A DNA stretch of 33,997 nt from Flavobacterium sp. UGB4466. Lineage in GTDB: Bacteria > Bacteroidota > Bacteroidia > Flavobacteriales > Flavobacteriaceae. This document shows positions 17,009 through 26,369 of this stretch, in pieces. How positions within the stretch are numbered: position 1 is the first letter of the stretch; every line of letters starts with the position of its first letter. The translations under genes and the position numbers were made by a program. The stretch covers positions 1 through 33,997 of the forward strand of contig NZ_CAGKLC010000051.1 in assembly GCF_903469665.1 (NCBI RefSeq). Reading direction: 5' to 3'. The notes under the pieces are model-generated. The model saw only the letters and a program-made list of their open reading frames with translations, did no database searches and was not told the DNA's origin.

Positions 17009-17406
17009 AACGCAAATATGATAATTAGTCTAAACTCAATGTCTAAAATAATATTGTGGTGTCAAGCGAATCACTTAAGACTTATTTAATCTTTTTCTTA
17101 AGCAATTTTAAGATACAAAGAACAGAAATTTTCTTGTAAAAGTTTTTAACAGAAAAAGAAATTAATCCTAAAGAAATGCTAATTTACTACTTTTTATTTT
17201 AATCTTATTTTTCTTACCATACTAATTAAGCAGAAACCAACCTTGCAAAATCAAGACTTTATAATCCTGACAAGAATATGGTTCTTTCTCCAAATTTCAC
17301 TTTTAACAAACTTGACGTTTACACTTGTTAAAAATAAAAATGCAGCGACAAAATGTTTTGTCGCTGCATTTAGTGTATCTCCACTATCAAACCAAAGTGG
17401 TACCAG
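17009..17406. other. Intergenic region between the two signalling loci
   Basis: A 398-bp AT-rich gap upstream of the first sigma gene and downstream of the phosphatase gene. It holds the strong terminator at 17338-17371. On the minus strand a CATATTTG box (17020-17013) resembles TAnnTTTG but lies too close to ATG 17008 for a normal leader. I see nothing else. Confidence 0.5.
17338..17371 (-). terminator. Intrinsic terminator of the phosphatase fusion gene
   Basis: A perfect 16-bp stem, AAATGCAGCGACAAAA (17338-17353) with TTTTGTCGCTGCATTT (17356-17371). On the minus strand it is followed by TTTTATTTTT. It lies 36 bp after the stop at 17407. Confidence 0.88.
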
Positions 17407-19233
17407 TTATTTGATTAAAAGTGCTTCGAGTATTTTAAAGTAGATTTCTGTGTTTTGATAAACTCCCATAAAATTTGCAGCTCCGGGTCCATAGGCAAAA
17501 ACCGGAACTGGCACTGCTGTGTGATCGTTTGTACTAAAACTTCCCTGTACATATCCTTTTTCGATGCTGCCATCAATTAAGGAGAGTCCTCCGGTTTCGT
17601 GATCTGCCGTTACGATTAAAAGTGTCTCCTGATTCTGATCGACAAATTCCATGGCTTGTCCTACCAGTTTATCAAAATCAAGCATTTCACGAACCACGTA
17701 TTCCAGGTCATTTTTATGTCCGCCATAATCAATTTGCGCACCTTCAGCCATTACAAAAAAAGGATTTTTTGATTTTGAAAAAACGGTCGTTGTCTTTGCC
17801 AAAGATTTCGCTAAAAAATCTCCCCTTCCCTCTTTCATCGAAACCACCGAAGCATCATCGACCACTACAAAACGTGAATTTTTAATGGTGTCCAGACTTT
17901 TAAACTGATCTGAAAAAGTATAGCCTTTCTCTCTTACTATTTTAGACAGATCTCTACCGTCTTTTCTGTTATTAAATTCTTTTGTGCCTCCTCCAATCAA
18001 AATATCAGACGGATTGGCAAGAAAATCTGCAGCAATTGGTTCGCTTAAAGTTCTTTCAGATTGATGCGCGTAAAAAGCTGCCGGAGTGGCATCTGTAATA
18101 TTTCCAGCCGAAATAATAGCCGTTTTGTATTTTTTCTTTGCCAATTGCTGGGTGATTAGTTCCAACGCTTTTCCGTTTTCATCGACACTGATAAATCGGC
18201 TATTGGTTTTATGACCTGTTGCCATTGCCGTAGCTCCTGCAGCCGAATCGGTGATATAACTGTCTGACGATTTCGTGATCGACAATCCCTGAGTCGGAAT
18301 ATTAAAAAGGTTCAATTGTCCTTTATTGGCTGTATACCCGGCATAAATCTGAGTAAGCCCCATTCCGTCGCCAATAAGCAGAATTACATTTTTGGGACGG
18401 CTGTTTTTAGAAAATAAAGCTGCATTCTTAGGTTTATAGGCCTGATAAAATGATGTATTTTGGTAAAAAGTACTTTTTATCTTCTGAATGAACTGCGTCA
18501 ATGCCGGCACATTATCAGTACCAATATAATCGACTTTTAAATTCATCAAAGTCATCCAGGTGTTCACATTATCGGGTGTCGACCAGAATCTGATTTTTTT
18601 ATTCTGTGCATGAACTTTTTTAATGACCGACTGTACTTTTTCTAAATCAGCCTGTGTCATTACTCCTTTTCCGTTCCAAACGGTAAGCTCTTTTAAATCT
18701 TCGCTAATCATTTCGACACGTGACAATTGTTCCGATGAATACGTTTCATTCCTTCTTCCGTCAAAATAGATAAACTCAGGATATTGATTCCAGTTTGATG
18801 GTTCAGGTCTGTTTCCTGAAATAACTACTTTTAGATTTTTGTTTGAAATCAAATCGGGATACGTTTTCAACTGTTGCACAATCCCTTTAAGTGTGGCATC
18901 AGCTTCTGATTTTATATCAATCATTAAAATTAAAGGCTTATTATCAGGGTAAACTTTACCTTCTAAGTTTTTTATCTTCTTCGACAAAGGATCCAAATAA
19001 AGACTTCGCAGTGTATTGTACGTTTTGATTTCTTCCGAAGTATGTGCTACCAAAAGTTCATTATTCCTCAGAAAAACATCCGCTTCGATAACGCCTGCTT
19101 CATTGGAATAGGCTTCATAAAAAGGCAATTTACCTGCATAATCATTGTGTGAATGAATATTAGCCGAACTGTATTCCTGTGCCTGCGCCAACAGAAAAAA
19201 ATGAAGGCAAAAAAGTATAATTATTTTTTTCAT
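17407..19233 (-). CDS. GDPD/PI-PLC-like phosphodiesterase fused to alkaline phosphatase
   Basis: A 608-aa exported protein. The ATG at 19233 opens a signal peptide (MKKIIILFCLHFFLLAQA); a longer reading from 19290 adds only non-signal residues. Residues about 22-255 resemble an uncharacterised PI-PLC/glycerophosphodiesterase-like TIM barrel: HSHND (26-30), VIEADVF (48-54) and LLVAHTSE (60-67) place His, Glu, Asp and His as in that superfamily. Residues about 278-608 are an alkaline phosphatase: VILLIGDGMG (Asp288), TDSAAGATAMATGHKT (nucleophile Ser330), AEGAQIDYGGHKND, TADHETGG and NDHTAVPVPVFAYGPGA, i.e. the full metal-ligand set. The two domains could cleave a phosphodiester and then release phosphate. 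It follows SusC/SusD after a 410-bp gap, supporting organophosphate use. Confidence 0.9.
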   Translation of the reverse strand: MKKIIILFCLHFFLLAQAQEYSSANIHSHNDYAGKLPFYEAYSNEAGVIEADVFLRNNELLVAHTSEEIKTYNTLRSLYLDPLSKKIKNLEGKVYPDNKPLILMIDIKSEADATLKGIVQQLKTYPDLISNKNLKVVISGNRPEPSNWNQYPEFIYFDGRRNETYSSEQLSRVEMISEDLKELTVWNGKGVMTQADLEKVQSVIKKVHAQNKKIRFWSTPDNVNTWMTLMNLKVDYIGTDNVPALTQFIQKIKSTFYQNTSFYQAYKPKNAALFSKNSRPKNVILLIGDGMGLTQIYAGYTANKGQLNLFNIPTQGLSITKSSDSYITDSAAGATAMATGHKTNSRFISVDENGKALELITQQLAKKKYKTAIISAGNITDATPAAFYAHQSERTLSEPIAADFLANPSDILIGGGTKEFNNRKDGRDLSKIVREKGYTFSDQFKSLDTIKNSRFVVVDDASVVSMKEGRGDFLAKSLAKTTTVFSKSKNPFFVMAEGAQIDYGGHKNDLEYVVREMLDFDKLVGQAMEFVDQNQETLLIVTADHETGGLSLIDGSIEKGYVQGSFSTNDHTAVPVPVFAYGPGAANFMGVYQNTEIYFKILEALLIK

Positions 19234-19643
19234 TACAAATAAAATTAATTCAATTCTAATATGGTCTTCAATACTTAGAAGATGAGCCACAGATTAAAAA
19301 GATTTCCACAGATTTCTTTAACCCATTGACTGTAATTAATAAAAAATCATTTAACACATAGAAACCTGTTTCTTACGCATAGCTTCCTCTGTGTTTTTAA
19401 AATAAGTGAAACGCCTTACTTAAGAGTATAAAATCTATGTGTTTAAAATAATTACACCCAACGGCTTTCTTTGCTAATTAAGTATAAAAATGGATCTGTA
19501 AAATCGGTGGCAAAAAATATATGCTTACTAGGTGTTAAGCCCGGTCAAAATAGGTAGGCAATTTGCTTTTTTCTTTACAACTGCAAGCTCCACAACTAAG
19601 CCTGCAGCGTAAAAAAACTAAACAAACAAAATGAAACTACTAA
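19234..19643. other. Intergenic region with repeat-like element and hairpin
   Basis: A 410-bp gap between SusD and the phosphatase gene. It contains the repeat-like element at 19288-19443 and a G-U-containing 9-bp hairpin at 19581-19607 (CTGCAAGCT with AGCCTGCAG). The hairpin is flanked by T- and A-runs but has no T-run on its 3' side on either strand. I see no ORF. Confidence 0.5.
19288..19443. repeat. Intergenic repeat-like element with terminal inverted arms
   Basis: Two direct copies of CACAGATT (19288-19295, 19307-19314) precede an inverted pair, AACACATAGA (19353-19362) and TCTATGTGTT (19434-19443), 71 bp apart. I recall AATCTGTGG- and ACACATAGA-type words as frequent intergenic repeats in Flavobacterium genomes. 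No second copy of the whole element was noticed in this window, so the dispersed nature is inference. Confidence 0.4.
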
Positions 19644-21179
19644 CTACCAACCTTTATTCTGGAAAAGAGCTCCTTTGCTCACGGCAATCTCATCCGGTGG
19701 TATTGGCCATACATGGTGAATGGCAGGATTAAAATTACGGGCAGGATAAATCACTGTTCCGTTGTAATGATGTAAAGGTTTTGCATAAGTCGCCTGAGCA
19801 TCGCCCCAGCGTACTAAATCGAAATGACGGTCTGTCCATTCTCCTGCCAGCTCACAACGTCTTTCTCTTTTCAGATCCGTTAATGTGGCTCCTCCAATAC
19901 TTGGTAAACCGGCACGATTTCGAATCAGGTTTATTTCGGTATCGGCACTTAGTCCTTTCATTAATTTTGCCTCAGCCAGCATCAGGATTACATCCGCATA
20001 ACGCAAAAGAGGTAGATTTAAAGCGGTAGAAGGCTTGTCTCCGTTTGCATTTACATAACGAATATCAATTCCACCCGATGTCGTTTTTGGATAACCGAAT
20101 GGCTCCATGTACTTTTTAAACTGATAACCGGTTCTGTTACTTGAACTGACCATATATTTTCCTTCATTAAAAGTGACTAATTCACCGAAGTACATAAACT
20201 TGTCTCCTTTTTGAAGAATTGTAGCACTTCGTCTTTTATCAGCAGGATCATACGTATCGAACAATTCTTTAGTAGGATAAAAATTTCCCCAGCCATTGTA
20301 AACTCCCCAGCCTTTATCTTCCAGGCATACTCCCGGAAAAATAGATCCTAAGCTTGTATTTTCGGCACTCGAGGTTACGGACCAAATGTACTCTGACGAC
20401 CAGTTGTTTTTAATTTTAAAAACATCTTCGAAATTATCCAGTAATTTGTGTTTTCCACTGTTGACAATCATATTGGCATACTTAATCGCATTGTCCCAGT
20501 CTTTTGCATACAAATAGGTACGCACCAAATATCCCCATGCTGCCGTTTTATGCGCACGTCCGTAATTGTCTGAACTAAGTTCATTGAAATAAGGCAATAA
20601 ATCGGCAGCTTTAATCAGATCGGCAGCGATATAGGCGTAGTTTTCAGCTACGTTTTTAGCACGCGGCACATATACATTGGTTGGGTTTTCTCTGTCCTGA
20701 ATTGGAATCCCGGCACGATCATCTCCATAGTGATAGGCCAATTCCAAATGCATTACAGCATGATTGAAGTACGCTTCTCCCAACATCATGTTTTTTGTTT
20801 TATCGTCTAAAGAGATTTTCGGAATATTGCGAATCACATCGTTACAGCGTTTCATCACTTCATAGTGAAGTCTCCAAATGTCTTTGGTGTCCGATTCTGC
20901 TCCGTCAACAATAAAATTTTTGATTCGTTCCGCATTTTGTCTTGGTTTCGTTCCGATATCATCACTGGCATTGTTCAGCCAGAAAAATCCACGACCGTAC
21001 ATATTATCATCCGAATAGAGTGCATAAATCGCATTCACTCCCGCTTTTGCATCAGCAGGTGTTTTCCAGAAATTACCACTTGAAGGTGCTCCCTGAGGTA
21101 CTAAATCAAGTTCATTTTCGCAAGCCGACATGCTCATTAAAAGCACCAGACTCCATAATAAAAGACTTAAATTTTTCAT
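19644..21179 (-). CDS. SusD/RagB-family nutrient-binding lipoprotein
   Basis: A 511-aa lipoprotein. The signal ends in LMSMSAC (Cys20), followed by ENELDLVPQG. SusD-family landmarks are present in order: SSGNFWKTPADAKAGVNAIYALYS, a helical TPR-like middle (LGEAYFNHAVMHLELAYHYGD, AAWGYLVRTYLYAKDWDNAIKYA), LNLPLLRYADVILMLAEAKL, and the C-terminal ERRCELAGEWTDRHFDLVRWGDA plus HHVWPIPPDE. It sits on the cell surface as the lid of the SusC transporter encoded immediately upstream (20-bp gap). The small conserved core and short length suit a small ligand rather than a long glycan, but this is inference. The following gene is a phosphatase fusion rather than a glycosidase. Confidence 0.93.
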   Translation of the reverse strand: MKNLSLLLWSLVLLMSMSACENELDLVPQGAPSSGNFWKTPADAKAGVNAIYALYSDDNMYGRGFFWLNNASDDIGTKPRQNAERIKNFIVDGAESDTKDIWRLHYEVMKRCNDVIRNIPKISLDDKTKNMMLGEAYFNHAVMHLELAYHYGDDRAGIPIQDRENPTNVYVPRAKNVAENYAYIAADLIKAADLLPYFNELSSDNYGRAHKTAAWGYLVRTYLYAKDWDNAIKYANMIVNSGKHKLLDNFEDVFKIKNNWSSEYIWSVTSSAENTSLGSIFPGVCLEDKGWGVYNGWGNFYPTKELFDTYDPADKRRSATILQKGDKFMYFGELVTFNEGKYMVSSSNRTGYQFKKYMEPFGYPKTTSGGIDIRYVNANGDKPSTALNLPLLRYADVILMLAEAKLMKGLSADTEINLIRNRAGLPSIGGATLTDLKRERRCELAGEWTDRHFDLVRWGDAQATYAKPLHHYNGTVIYPARNFNPAIHHVWPIPPDEIAVSKGALFQNKGW

Positions 21180-21199
21180 TTTATTTGTGTTATATTTTT

Positions 21200-24100
21200 T
21201 TAAAAAGTTGCGTTGACACCTGTCATATAAATACGGGATAGCGGATATTTTCCTAAGTCTAAACCGAAATTCCTAAGTCCCACTTCCGGATCCATTCCTG
21301 AATAATTAGTTATGGTAAAAAGGTTTTGCCCGGAGATAAAAAATCTAAGTTTCGCTTTTCCGTGTAACCATTGTTCTTTTACTGTATATCCAATCGAAAC
21401 GTTTCGTAATCTCAGGAAAGAAGCATCTTCAATATAAAAATCAGAGATTCTTCCGAAATTATTATTGTTGTCTGTTGACGAAAGCACCGGAATATTGGTA
21501 TTGGTATTCGTTGGCGACCATGCATTTTTAGAATCGGCTAATAAGTTATAGCCCGGGAAAGAAGCATTCACACCTGTATATTTTACGGCATTAAAAACTT
21601 TGTTTCCGGCTGTTCCGCTAAGGAAGATGTTCATATCAAATCCTTTGTATCTGAAATTGGTGTTTAAACTGAAGGTCGTTTTCGGAAAAGGACTTCCCAG
21701 CACTACTCTGTCACTGTTATTGATTACACCATCGCCATTTACATCTTTAAATTTAATGTCTCCTGCAACCGCATTAGGCTGATACACTACGCCTTTATTA
21801 TTTACATAAGCTTTTGCTTCGGCATTACTTTGAAACAATCCGTCTGTAGAGTACCCGTAAAATGCTCCGACAGGACTTCCGACCTGATAGATATTAGCCA
21901 AAGGCAAACTACGAACACGGCTAAGATTTAAAGGCTCTAAGGAAGTTAAATCGTCTTTGATCGAAACAATTTTATTGCTTAAGAAGGCTGCATTTGCTGT
22001 TACATCAAATTTGAATTCGCCACGTGTTTTTTGGTAGGTTAAACTGGCTTCAATTCCTTTATTTTCAACATTACCCGAATTTACGATTCTTCCTAACGGA
22101 GTTCCTGAAACTCCCGGAAGCTGATCGCGAACCAACATGTCCTTATTCGTTTTAATGTAAGCATCTACAGATCCTGATAAAGCATTGTTAAACATCGTAA
22201 AATCCAATCCTACGTTGCTCTGCTCTGAACTTTCCCATCTTAAATTAGGATTCGACAATTCGCTCTCAGAATAACCGTAAGAGATTACCGGACTGCTTCC
22301 AATTAAAGCTTGTGTCTGCGTTAAAGGCACACTAAACTGGTAAGGTCCAAGATTTCCTAAGTTTCCAATCTGTCCCCAGCTTGCACGTAATTTTAAGTTG
22401 CTTACTAACGGGTCTATGCTTTTCATGAATCCTTCTTCAGAAATCAACCATCCGGCAGAAACAGAAGGATATACTTTCCAGCGGTTGTCTGAAGTTAGTT
22501 TTGAAGTACCGTCACGACGTATAATTCCTGAAATCAAATACTTTTGATTAAAGTCGTAATTCAGCCTTCCTACATAAGAAGAAATGATTTCTTCAAACAT
22601 TCCTGCTTCTACCTGCTGCACTAACTTAGCATTTAATAAATAACGCTGTGATGGATCTTCATTATCAAAGCCTGTTCCCTGCACGGTATAAAAATCTCTT
22701 TTGGTTTGCTGATAGGTATATCCGGCAAGTGCTTTAAAATTGTGCTTACCTAATGATTTTTCATAAGAAAGTGTCTGCTCGCTTAATAAGTCAGTTGTGG
22801 TAGCAGAAGATTTTGTTAATCGGTTAAAATCAAATATTTTACCCGGTTCTGTTATTTTTACCGCAAAATCGGTTGCGTTGTTCTGAATTCTGGTATATCC
22901 CCAGTTTGATTTAAATTTTAAACCTGATACGATTTCCCATTCTGCATAAGGATTAATCAAAACAGTCGAAATCGGATTGCGGTTGTCCAGTCTTTTTAAA
23001 TAGGCCACCGGATTGATTACGTCTCCATAAGAACCTATATATTTTTCAGGAACACCTCCAAACTTTCCTGAACCGTCTTCTCTATAGATCGTCGCGTTTG
23101 GCGGATAAAAGATCGCTGCTAAAATGGCTCCTGTGTAACCACTTGTTGTATTGGCTGCCTGACCGTCTGTTAAAGAGTACGACAGATTTTCACCCACTGT
23201 AAAATTAGGTGCCAGTTTAAAAGAGGAATTGGCTCTCGCTGTATAACGGGTCCCGTAGGTATTCAGCAATATTCCTTCGTTTTTGCGGTAACTTCCGGAA
23301 ATAAAGAAATTAGATTTCTCGGTTTTACCATTTACTGAAATAGACAAATCCTGAATTTCGCCAGTACGGAAAATTTCATCCATCCAATTGGTCTTTGTGG
23401 TTCTGGCTGTTGGTTCAAAAGCCGGATCAAAAGCCGGAATTCTCGGCATACCTGCATTATCTCTGGCGGTGTTCATCGCATCCGCATATTCAGCCGCATT
23501 TAAAACGTCTAACTTTTTAGCTACGTTTTGAAAACCTCCCTGATAATTTACATTGATGTTTATACGTTCCGAAACTCCTTTTTTAGAGGTAATTAAAATC
23601 ACTCCTCCTGAAGCTCTTGCTCCATAAATTGCTGCAGAAGCCGCATCTTTTAAAACACTTATCGAAGCAATATCGTTTGGATTTAAAGTGTTTAAAGAAC
23701 CGCTGTAAATAATTCCGTCTAAAACAATCAGTGGTGTTTCGGCATTCAAGGATCCGATACCTCTGATATTAATTGTAGGCTCGGCAGTTGGATCACCACC
23801 GTTATTAATTACAGTAACACCTGCCACTGTTCCTTGCAGTAATTCTGCGGCACTATTGTAGGTTCTGCTTGAGGTTTCTTTCATCGAAACGGTTCCTACT
23901 GATCCTAAAACTTCATTCTTTTTTACACTTCCGTATCCCATTACAACCACTTCCTGTAGTTGTTTCATATCGGCCGCTAATTTGACACTTATGTTTTTAT
24001 CGGATTGTGTCACTTTTATTTCTTGTGTCACATAACCTACATAGGAAAAGACAAGTACTGCGGCAGACGAATTGATTTCGATTTTAAAAGTTCCGTCAAA

Positions 24101-24589
24101 ATCTGTAGTAGCTGTTGCATCTGAATCTTTGTCTTTGATTCCAACACCCGGTAACGGCATTCCGTCATCACCGCCAAAAACAGTTCCCGAAATGCTTATT
24201 TTGCCCTGACCGACGTCTGAAACTTTTATGCTTTTTTTAATCACAATATTGTTGCTGACCATTTCATATCTCAGCAGCAGATTGCTGCATATTTTATCCA
24301 AAGCCTGCTCCAGAGGCACATTATTAAGCTTCAAACTAATCTTTTGATTGGTATTGACCTGATTGGTTTCATACATAAAATGCACGTCAACTTGTTTTTC
24401 AATCTTCTGAAAAACACTCTTTATACTTTCGTTTTCTACTTTTAAAGTTACTCTTTTACCGATATCAAAACGGGCCGCTTTTACGGTTAATCCGATAAAA
24501 AATAGCGCCACGAAAAGCAGTGCCTTCGTTAGTACCGATTTATTAATGCTCTGAGCCTTTACGACATTCCGCATTTGCTTTTTATTCAT
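21200..24589 (-). CDS. SusC/RagA-family TonB-linked transporter with STN domain
   Basis: A 1129-aa outer-membrane transporter. An extended signal region (1-39, hydrophobic ALLFVALFFIGLTVKA) precedes an STN domain (about 43-120), a carboxypeptidase-regulatory-like domain (about 130-210, ISGTVFGGDDGMPLPGVGI, DGTFKIEI), the linker VVVMGYGSVKKNEVLGSVGTV, the plug with INIRGIGSLNAETPLIVLDG and SVLKDAASAAIYGARASGGVILITSKKG, and a long barrel. The STN domain implies signalling to the FecR gene 187 bp upstream, so this is a self-regulating SusCD locus. It pairs with the SusD lipoprotein 20 bp downstream. With no glycoside hydrolase here and a phosphatase next door, the import substrate may be a phosphorylated compound or its dephosphorylated product. 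Confidence 0.95.
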   Translation of the reverse strand: MNKKQMRNVVKAQSINKSVLTKALLFVALFFIGLTVKAARFDIGKRVTLKVENESIKSVFQKIEKQVDVHFMYETNQVNTNQKISLKLNNVPLEQALDKICSNLLLRYEMVSNNIVIKKSIKVSDVGQGKISISGTVFGGDDGMPLPGVGIKDKDSDATATTDFDGTFKIEINSSAAVLVFSYVGYVTQEIKVTQSDKNISVKLAADMKQLQEVVVMGYGSVKKNEVLGSVGTVSMKETSSRTYNSAAELLQGTVAGVTVINNGGDPTAEPTINIRGIGSLNAETPLIVLDGIIYSGSLNTLNPNDIASISVLKDAASAAIYGARASGGVILITSKKGVSERININVNYQGGFQNVAKKLDVLNAAEYADAMNTARDNAGMPRIPAFDPAFEPTARTTKTNWMDEIFRTGEIQDLSISVNGKTEKSNFFISGSYRKNEGILLNTYGTRYTARANSSFKLAPNFTVGENLSYSLTDGQAANTTSGYTGAILAAIFYPPNATIYREDGSGKFGGVPEKYIGSYGDVINPVAYLKRLDNRNPISTVLINPYAEWEIVSGLKFKSNWGYTRIQNNATDFAVKITEPGKIFDFNRLTKSSATTTDLLSEQTLSYEKSLGKHNFKALAGYTYQQTKRDFYTVQGTGFDNEDPSQRYLLNAKLVQQVEAGMFEEIISSYVGRLNYDFNQKYLISGIIRRDGTSKLTSDNRWKVYPSVSAGWLISEEGFMKSIDPLVSNLKLRASWGQIGNLGNLGPYQFSVPLTQTQALIGSSPVISYGYSESELSNPNLRWESSEQSNVGLDFTMFNNALSGSVDAYIKTNKDMLVRDQLPGVSGTPLGRIVNSGNVENKGIEASLTYQKTRGEFKFDVTANAAFLSNKIVSIKDDLTSLEPLNLSRVRSLPLANIYQVGSPVGAFYGYSTDGLFQSNAEAKAYVNNKGVVYQPNAVAGDIKFKDVNGDGVINNSDRVVLGSPFPKTTFSLNTNFRYKGFDMNIFLSGTAGNKVFNAVKYTGVNASFPGYNLLADSKNAWSPTNTNTNIPVLSSTDNNNNFGRISDFYIEDASFLRLRNVSIGYTVKEQWLHGKAKLRFFISGQNLFTITNYSGMDPEVGLRNFGLDLGKYPLSRIYMTGVNATF

Positions 24590-24776
24590 GATTGTGTGTT
24601 TTTTAATTGTTTTTGATTGTGGAACGGTTTTCTACGTAGATTTTTTAATTTGATTTTTAAGGGAATTGTATTCCGGCTGATCGAAGCAGGAATTGGAGAT
24701 TTTAAAAATTCACTCAACTCCGCTAACCCGCATTGCGCTATGCGAACTATTTTTCTCTCAACCGTATTTTTTAAAC

Positions 24777-25697
24777 TTAACGGATGACATAAGTCCCCGA
24801 CTCTATTTTGTAATCTGCATTGATAATATTGCACACCAAAGCAACGACCTGTCCTGCCGGAAGTTCTTTGAAATAAGCACTAATTTTTAAGTTGTTTAAA
24901 TTTTTGTTTGCAATCTGAACGGTTACGTTATAATTTCGATTGATCGTTGCAATGACTTCCGGTAAAGGGGCATCTTCAAAAACGATAATATGCTTTCGCC
25001 ATAACGAAATTGAATTCATTGGGATATCCTTAAACGCCTGAAGTTTGTTACTGTGCGATTTAAAAACCACTTTTTGCCCCGGAGTTACATATACATTTTC
25101 TTCGGTCACAGTTGATTTGACATTCACTCTTCCTGTCAGTACCGAAACTTCCTGAGTAGTCTGATCCGGATAAGCCTGCACGTTAAAACTCGTTCCCAGT
25201 ACTTTGGTGTCCATTTTATCGGTATGAATGATAAAGGGATGCTTTTTATCTTTGGCTACATCAAAAAAAGCTTCTCCGATTAAATAGATTTCTCTGGTAT
25301 CCCCTTTAAAAGTAACCGGATATTTTACGTGACTTCCGGCATTAAGCCATATCTGAGTTCCATCACTTAGAACTATTTTAGCGTGTTCTCCTGCTCTTGT
25401 TGCATATTGTCTGGTAATGGTTTTTAATGAGGATAAATAAAGGAAACAGGACAAGCTAACTACAAATAACAAAGAAGCTGCCACCGCCCAATTACTATTA
25501 GGAAAAGAAATAACCTTATCCGTTTTTTTAATATTTTGAATTTCCTTTTTTAACTTCGATTGGTCTGATGTGATCAATGCTATCGTGTCGAATATTTCTT
25601 CAGGATGATCGTACCAGTTATTCCATAATTCTTCCCCATTTAAAGAGGGCTTCCCTTCTAAAAAAAGTTTTATATCTTGATGTGATTTTTCAGGCAT
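24777..25697 (-). CDS. FecR-family anti-sigma factor (second cassette)
   Basis: A 306-aa protein. A cytoplasmic N-terminal part (1-68) is followed by a membrane helix (about 69-89, WAVAASLLFVVSLSCFLYLSS). The FecR domain has the ATRAGEHAKIVLSDGTQIWLNAGSHVKYP, GEAFFDVAKDKKHPFIIHT and VLGTSFNVQAYPD segments. A DUF4974-like C-terminus (PLPEVIATINRNYNVTVQI, ISAYFKELPAGQVVALVCNI) ends the protein. It is expected to control the ECF sigma factor 114 bp upstream and to be signalled by the STN domain of the SusC protein downstream. It differs clearly in sequence from the first FecR-like protein in the window, so cross-talk is not implied. Confidence 0.93.
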   Translation of the reverse strand: MPEKSHQDIKLFLEGKPSLNGEELWNNWYDHPEEIFDTIALITSDQSKLKKEIQNIKKTDKVISFPNSNWAVAASLLFVVSLSCFLYLSSLKTITRQYATRAGEHAKIVLSDGTQIWLNAGSHVKYPVTFKGDTREIYLIGEAFFDVAKDKKHPFIIHTDKMDTKVLGTSFNVQAYPDQTTQEVSVLTGRVNVKSTVTEENVYVTPGQKVVFKSHSNKLQAFKDIPMNSISLWRKHIIVFEDAPLPEVIATINRNYNVTVQIANKNLNNLKISAYFKELPAGQVVALVCNIINADYKIESGTYVIR

Positions 25698-25811
25698 TAT
25701 AATGTGTTTATCTCTTTAATAGTATGTCTTAGAAATAGTAATTTCAGGTAGGCGCTTAAGGTTACGCTTTTGTTAAGAAAAAATGCATAACCTTATATTA
25801 GCCATCTGCTA

Positions 25812-26369
25812 TTAGTTAAATTCACCCAGGTAGTTTCGCATAAACTTTAATGCGTAGGCAATGTGATACTTTACCGTTTCGTGCGAAACATTAAGTTCTT
25901 CGGCTATTTCTTTGTTGGTGTAATGTTTGATTCTGCTGAGAATAAAAACTTCTTTGGATTTTTTAGGAAGCAATAACGCAGCCTTATCAACGGCTTCCTG
26001 CAGTTCTTCATAATAAATAGAATCTTCGGTAGTGTTGCTGCCGTCGCAATCATTGGTGTTTCTGTCTATAACCTCTCTTATATATTGATCGGTGAGGGTA
26101 TGCAATTTTATATAATCTAAAGTGGTATACCGAACAGAGGTGTAGATATAAGCTGAAAATTTCTTTTGAATAACCAAACTCTTTCGCCTTTCCCAAATTG
26201 TTGTAAAAACTTCCTGAACAATCTCTTCGGAAACCGGAACCGACTTCATCCTCACATAAACAAACCGAACCAATACATCCCGATATCGGAAATACAATTC
26301 ATCAAACGCTTTATCTTTTCCTTGTCTCAATAACTCAACAAGCTCCTCATCTGTAAACTTCTTATACAT
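25812..26369 (-). CDS. ECF sigma factor (second cassette, SusC/D-type)
   Basis: A 185-aa ECF sigma factor. The ATG at 26369 (MYKKFTDEELVELLRQG) is preferred to a TTG at 26429 because it matches the usual start of this subgroup. Region 2 includes FDELYFRYRDVLVRFVYVRM and EEIVQEVFTTIWERR; region 4 includes LLPKKSKEVFILSRIKHYTNKEIAEELNVSHETVKYHIAYALKFMRNYL. It heads the run sigma, FecR, SusC, SusD. This subgroup typically drives the adjacent susCD-like genes when ligand occupies the SusC transporter. Confidence 0.92.
   Translation of the reverse strand: MYKKFTDEELVELLRQGKDKAFDELYFRYRDVLVRFVYVRMKSVPVSEEIVQEVFTTIWERRKSLVIQKKFSAYIYTSVRYTTLDYIKLHTLTDQYIREVIDRNTNDCDGSNTTEDSIYYEELQEAVDKAALLLPKKSKEVFILSRIKHYTNKEIAEELNVSHETVKYHIAYALKFMRNYLGEFN

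Noticed and set aside
19581..19607. Hairpin downstream of SusD considered as a terminator
   Set aside because: The stem is plausible with one G-U pair, but neither strand has a T-run on the 3' side; kept only as a note in the intergenic entry.
24586..24834. 82-codon minus-strand frame between FecR and SusC
   Set aside because: It overlaps the end of the FecR gene, has unusual composition and no family; the gap is better read as untranslated leader of susC.
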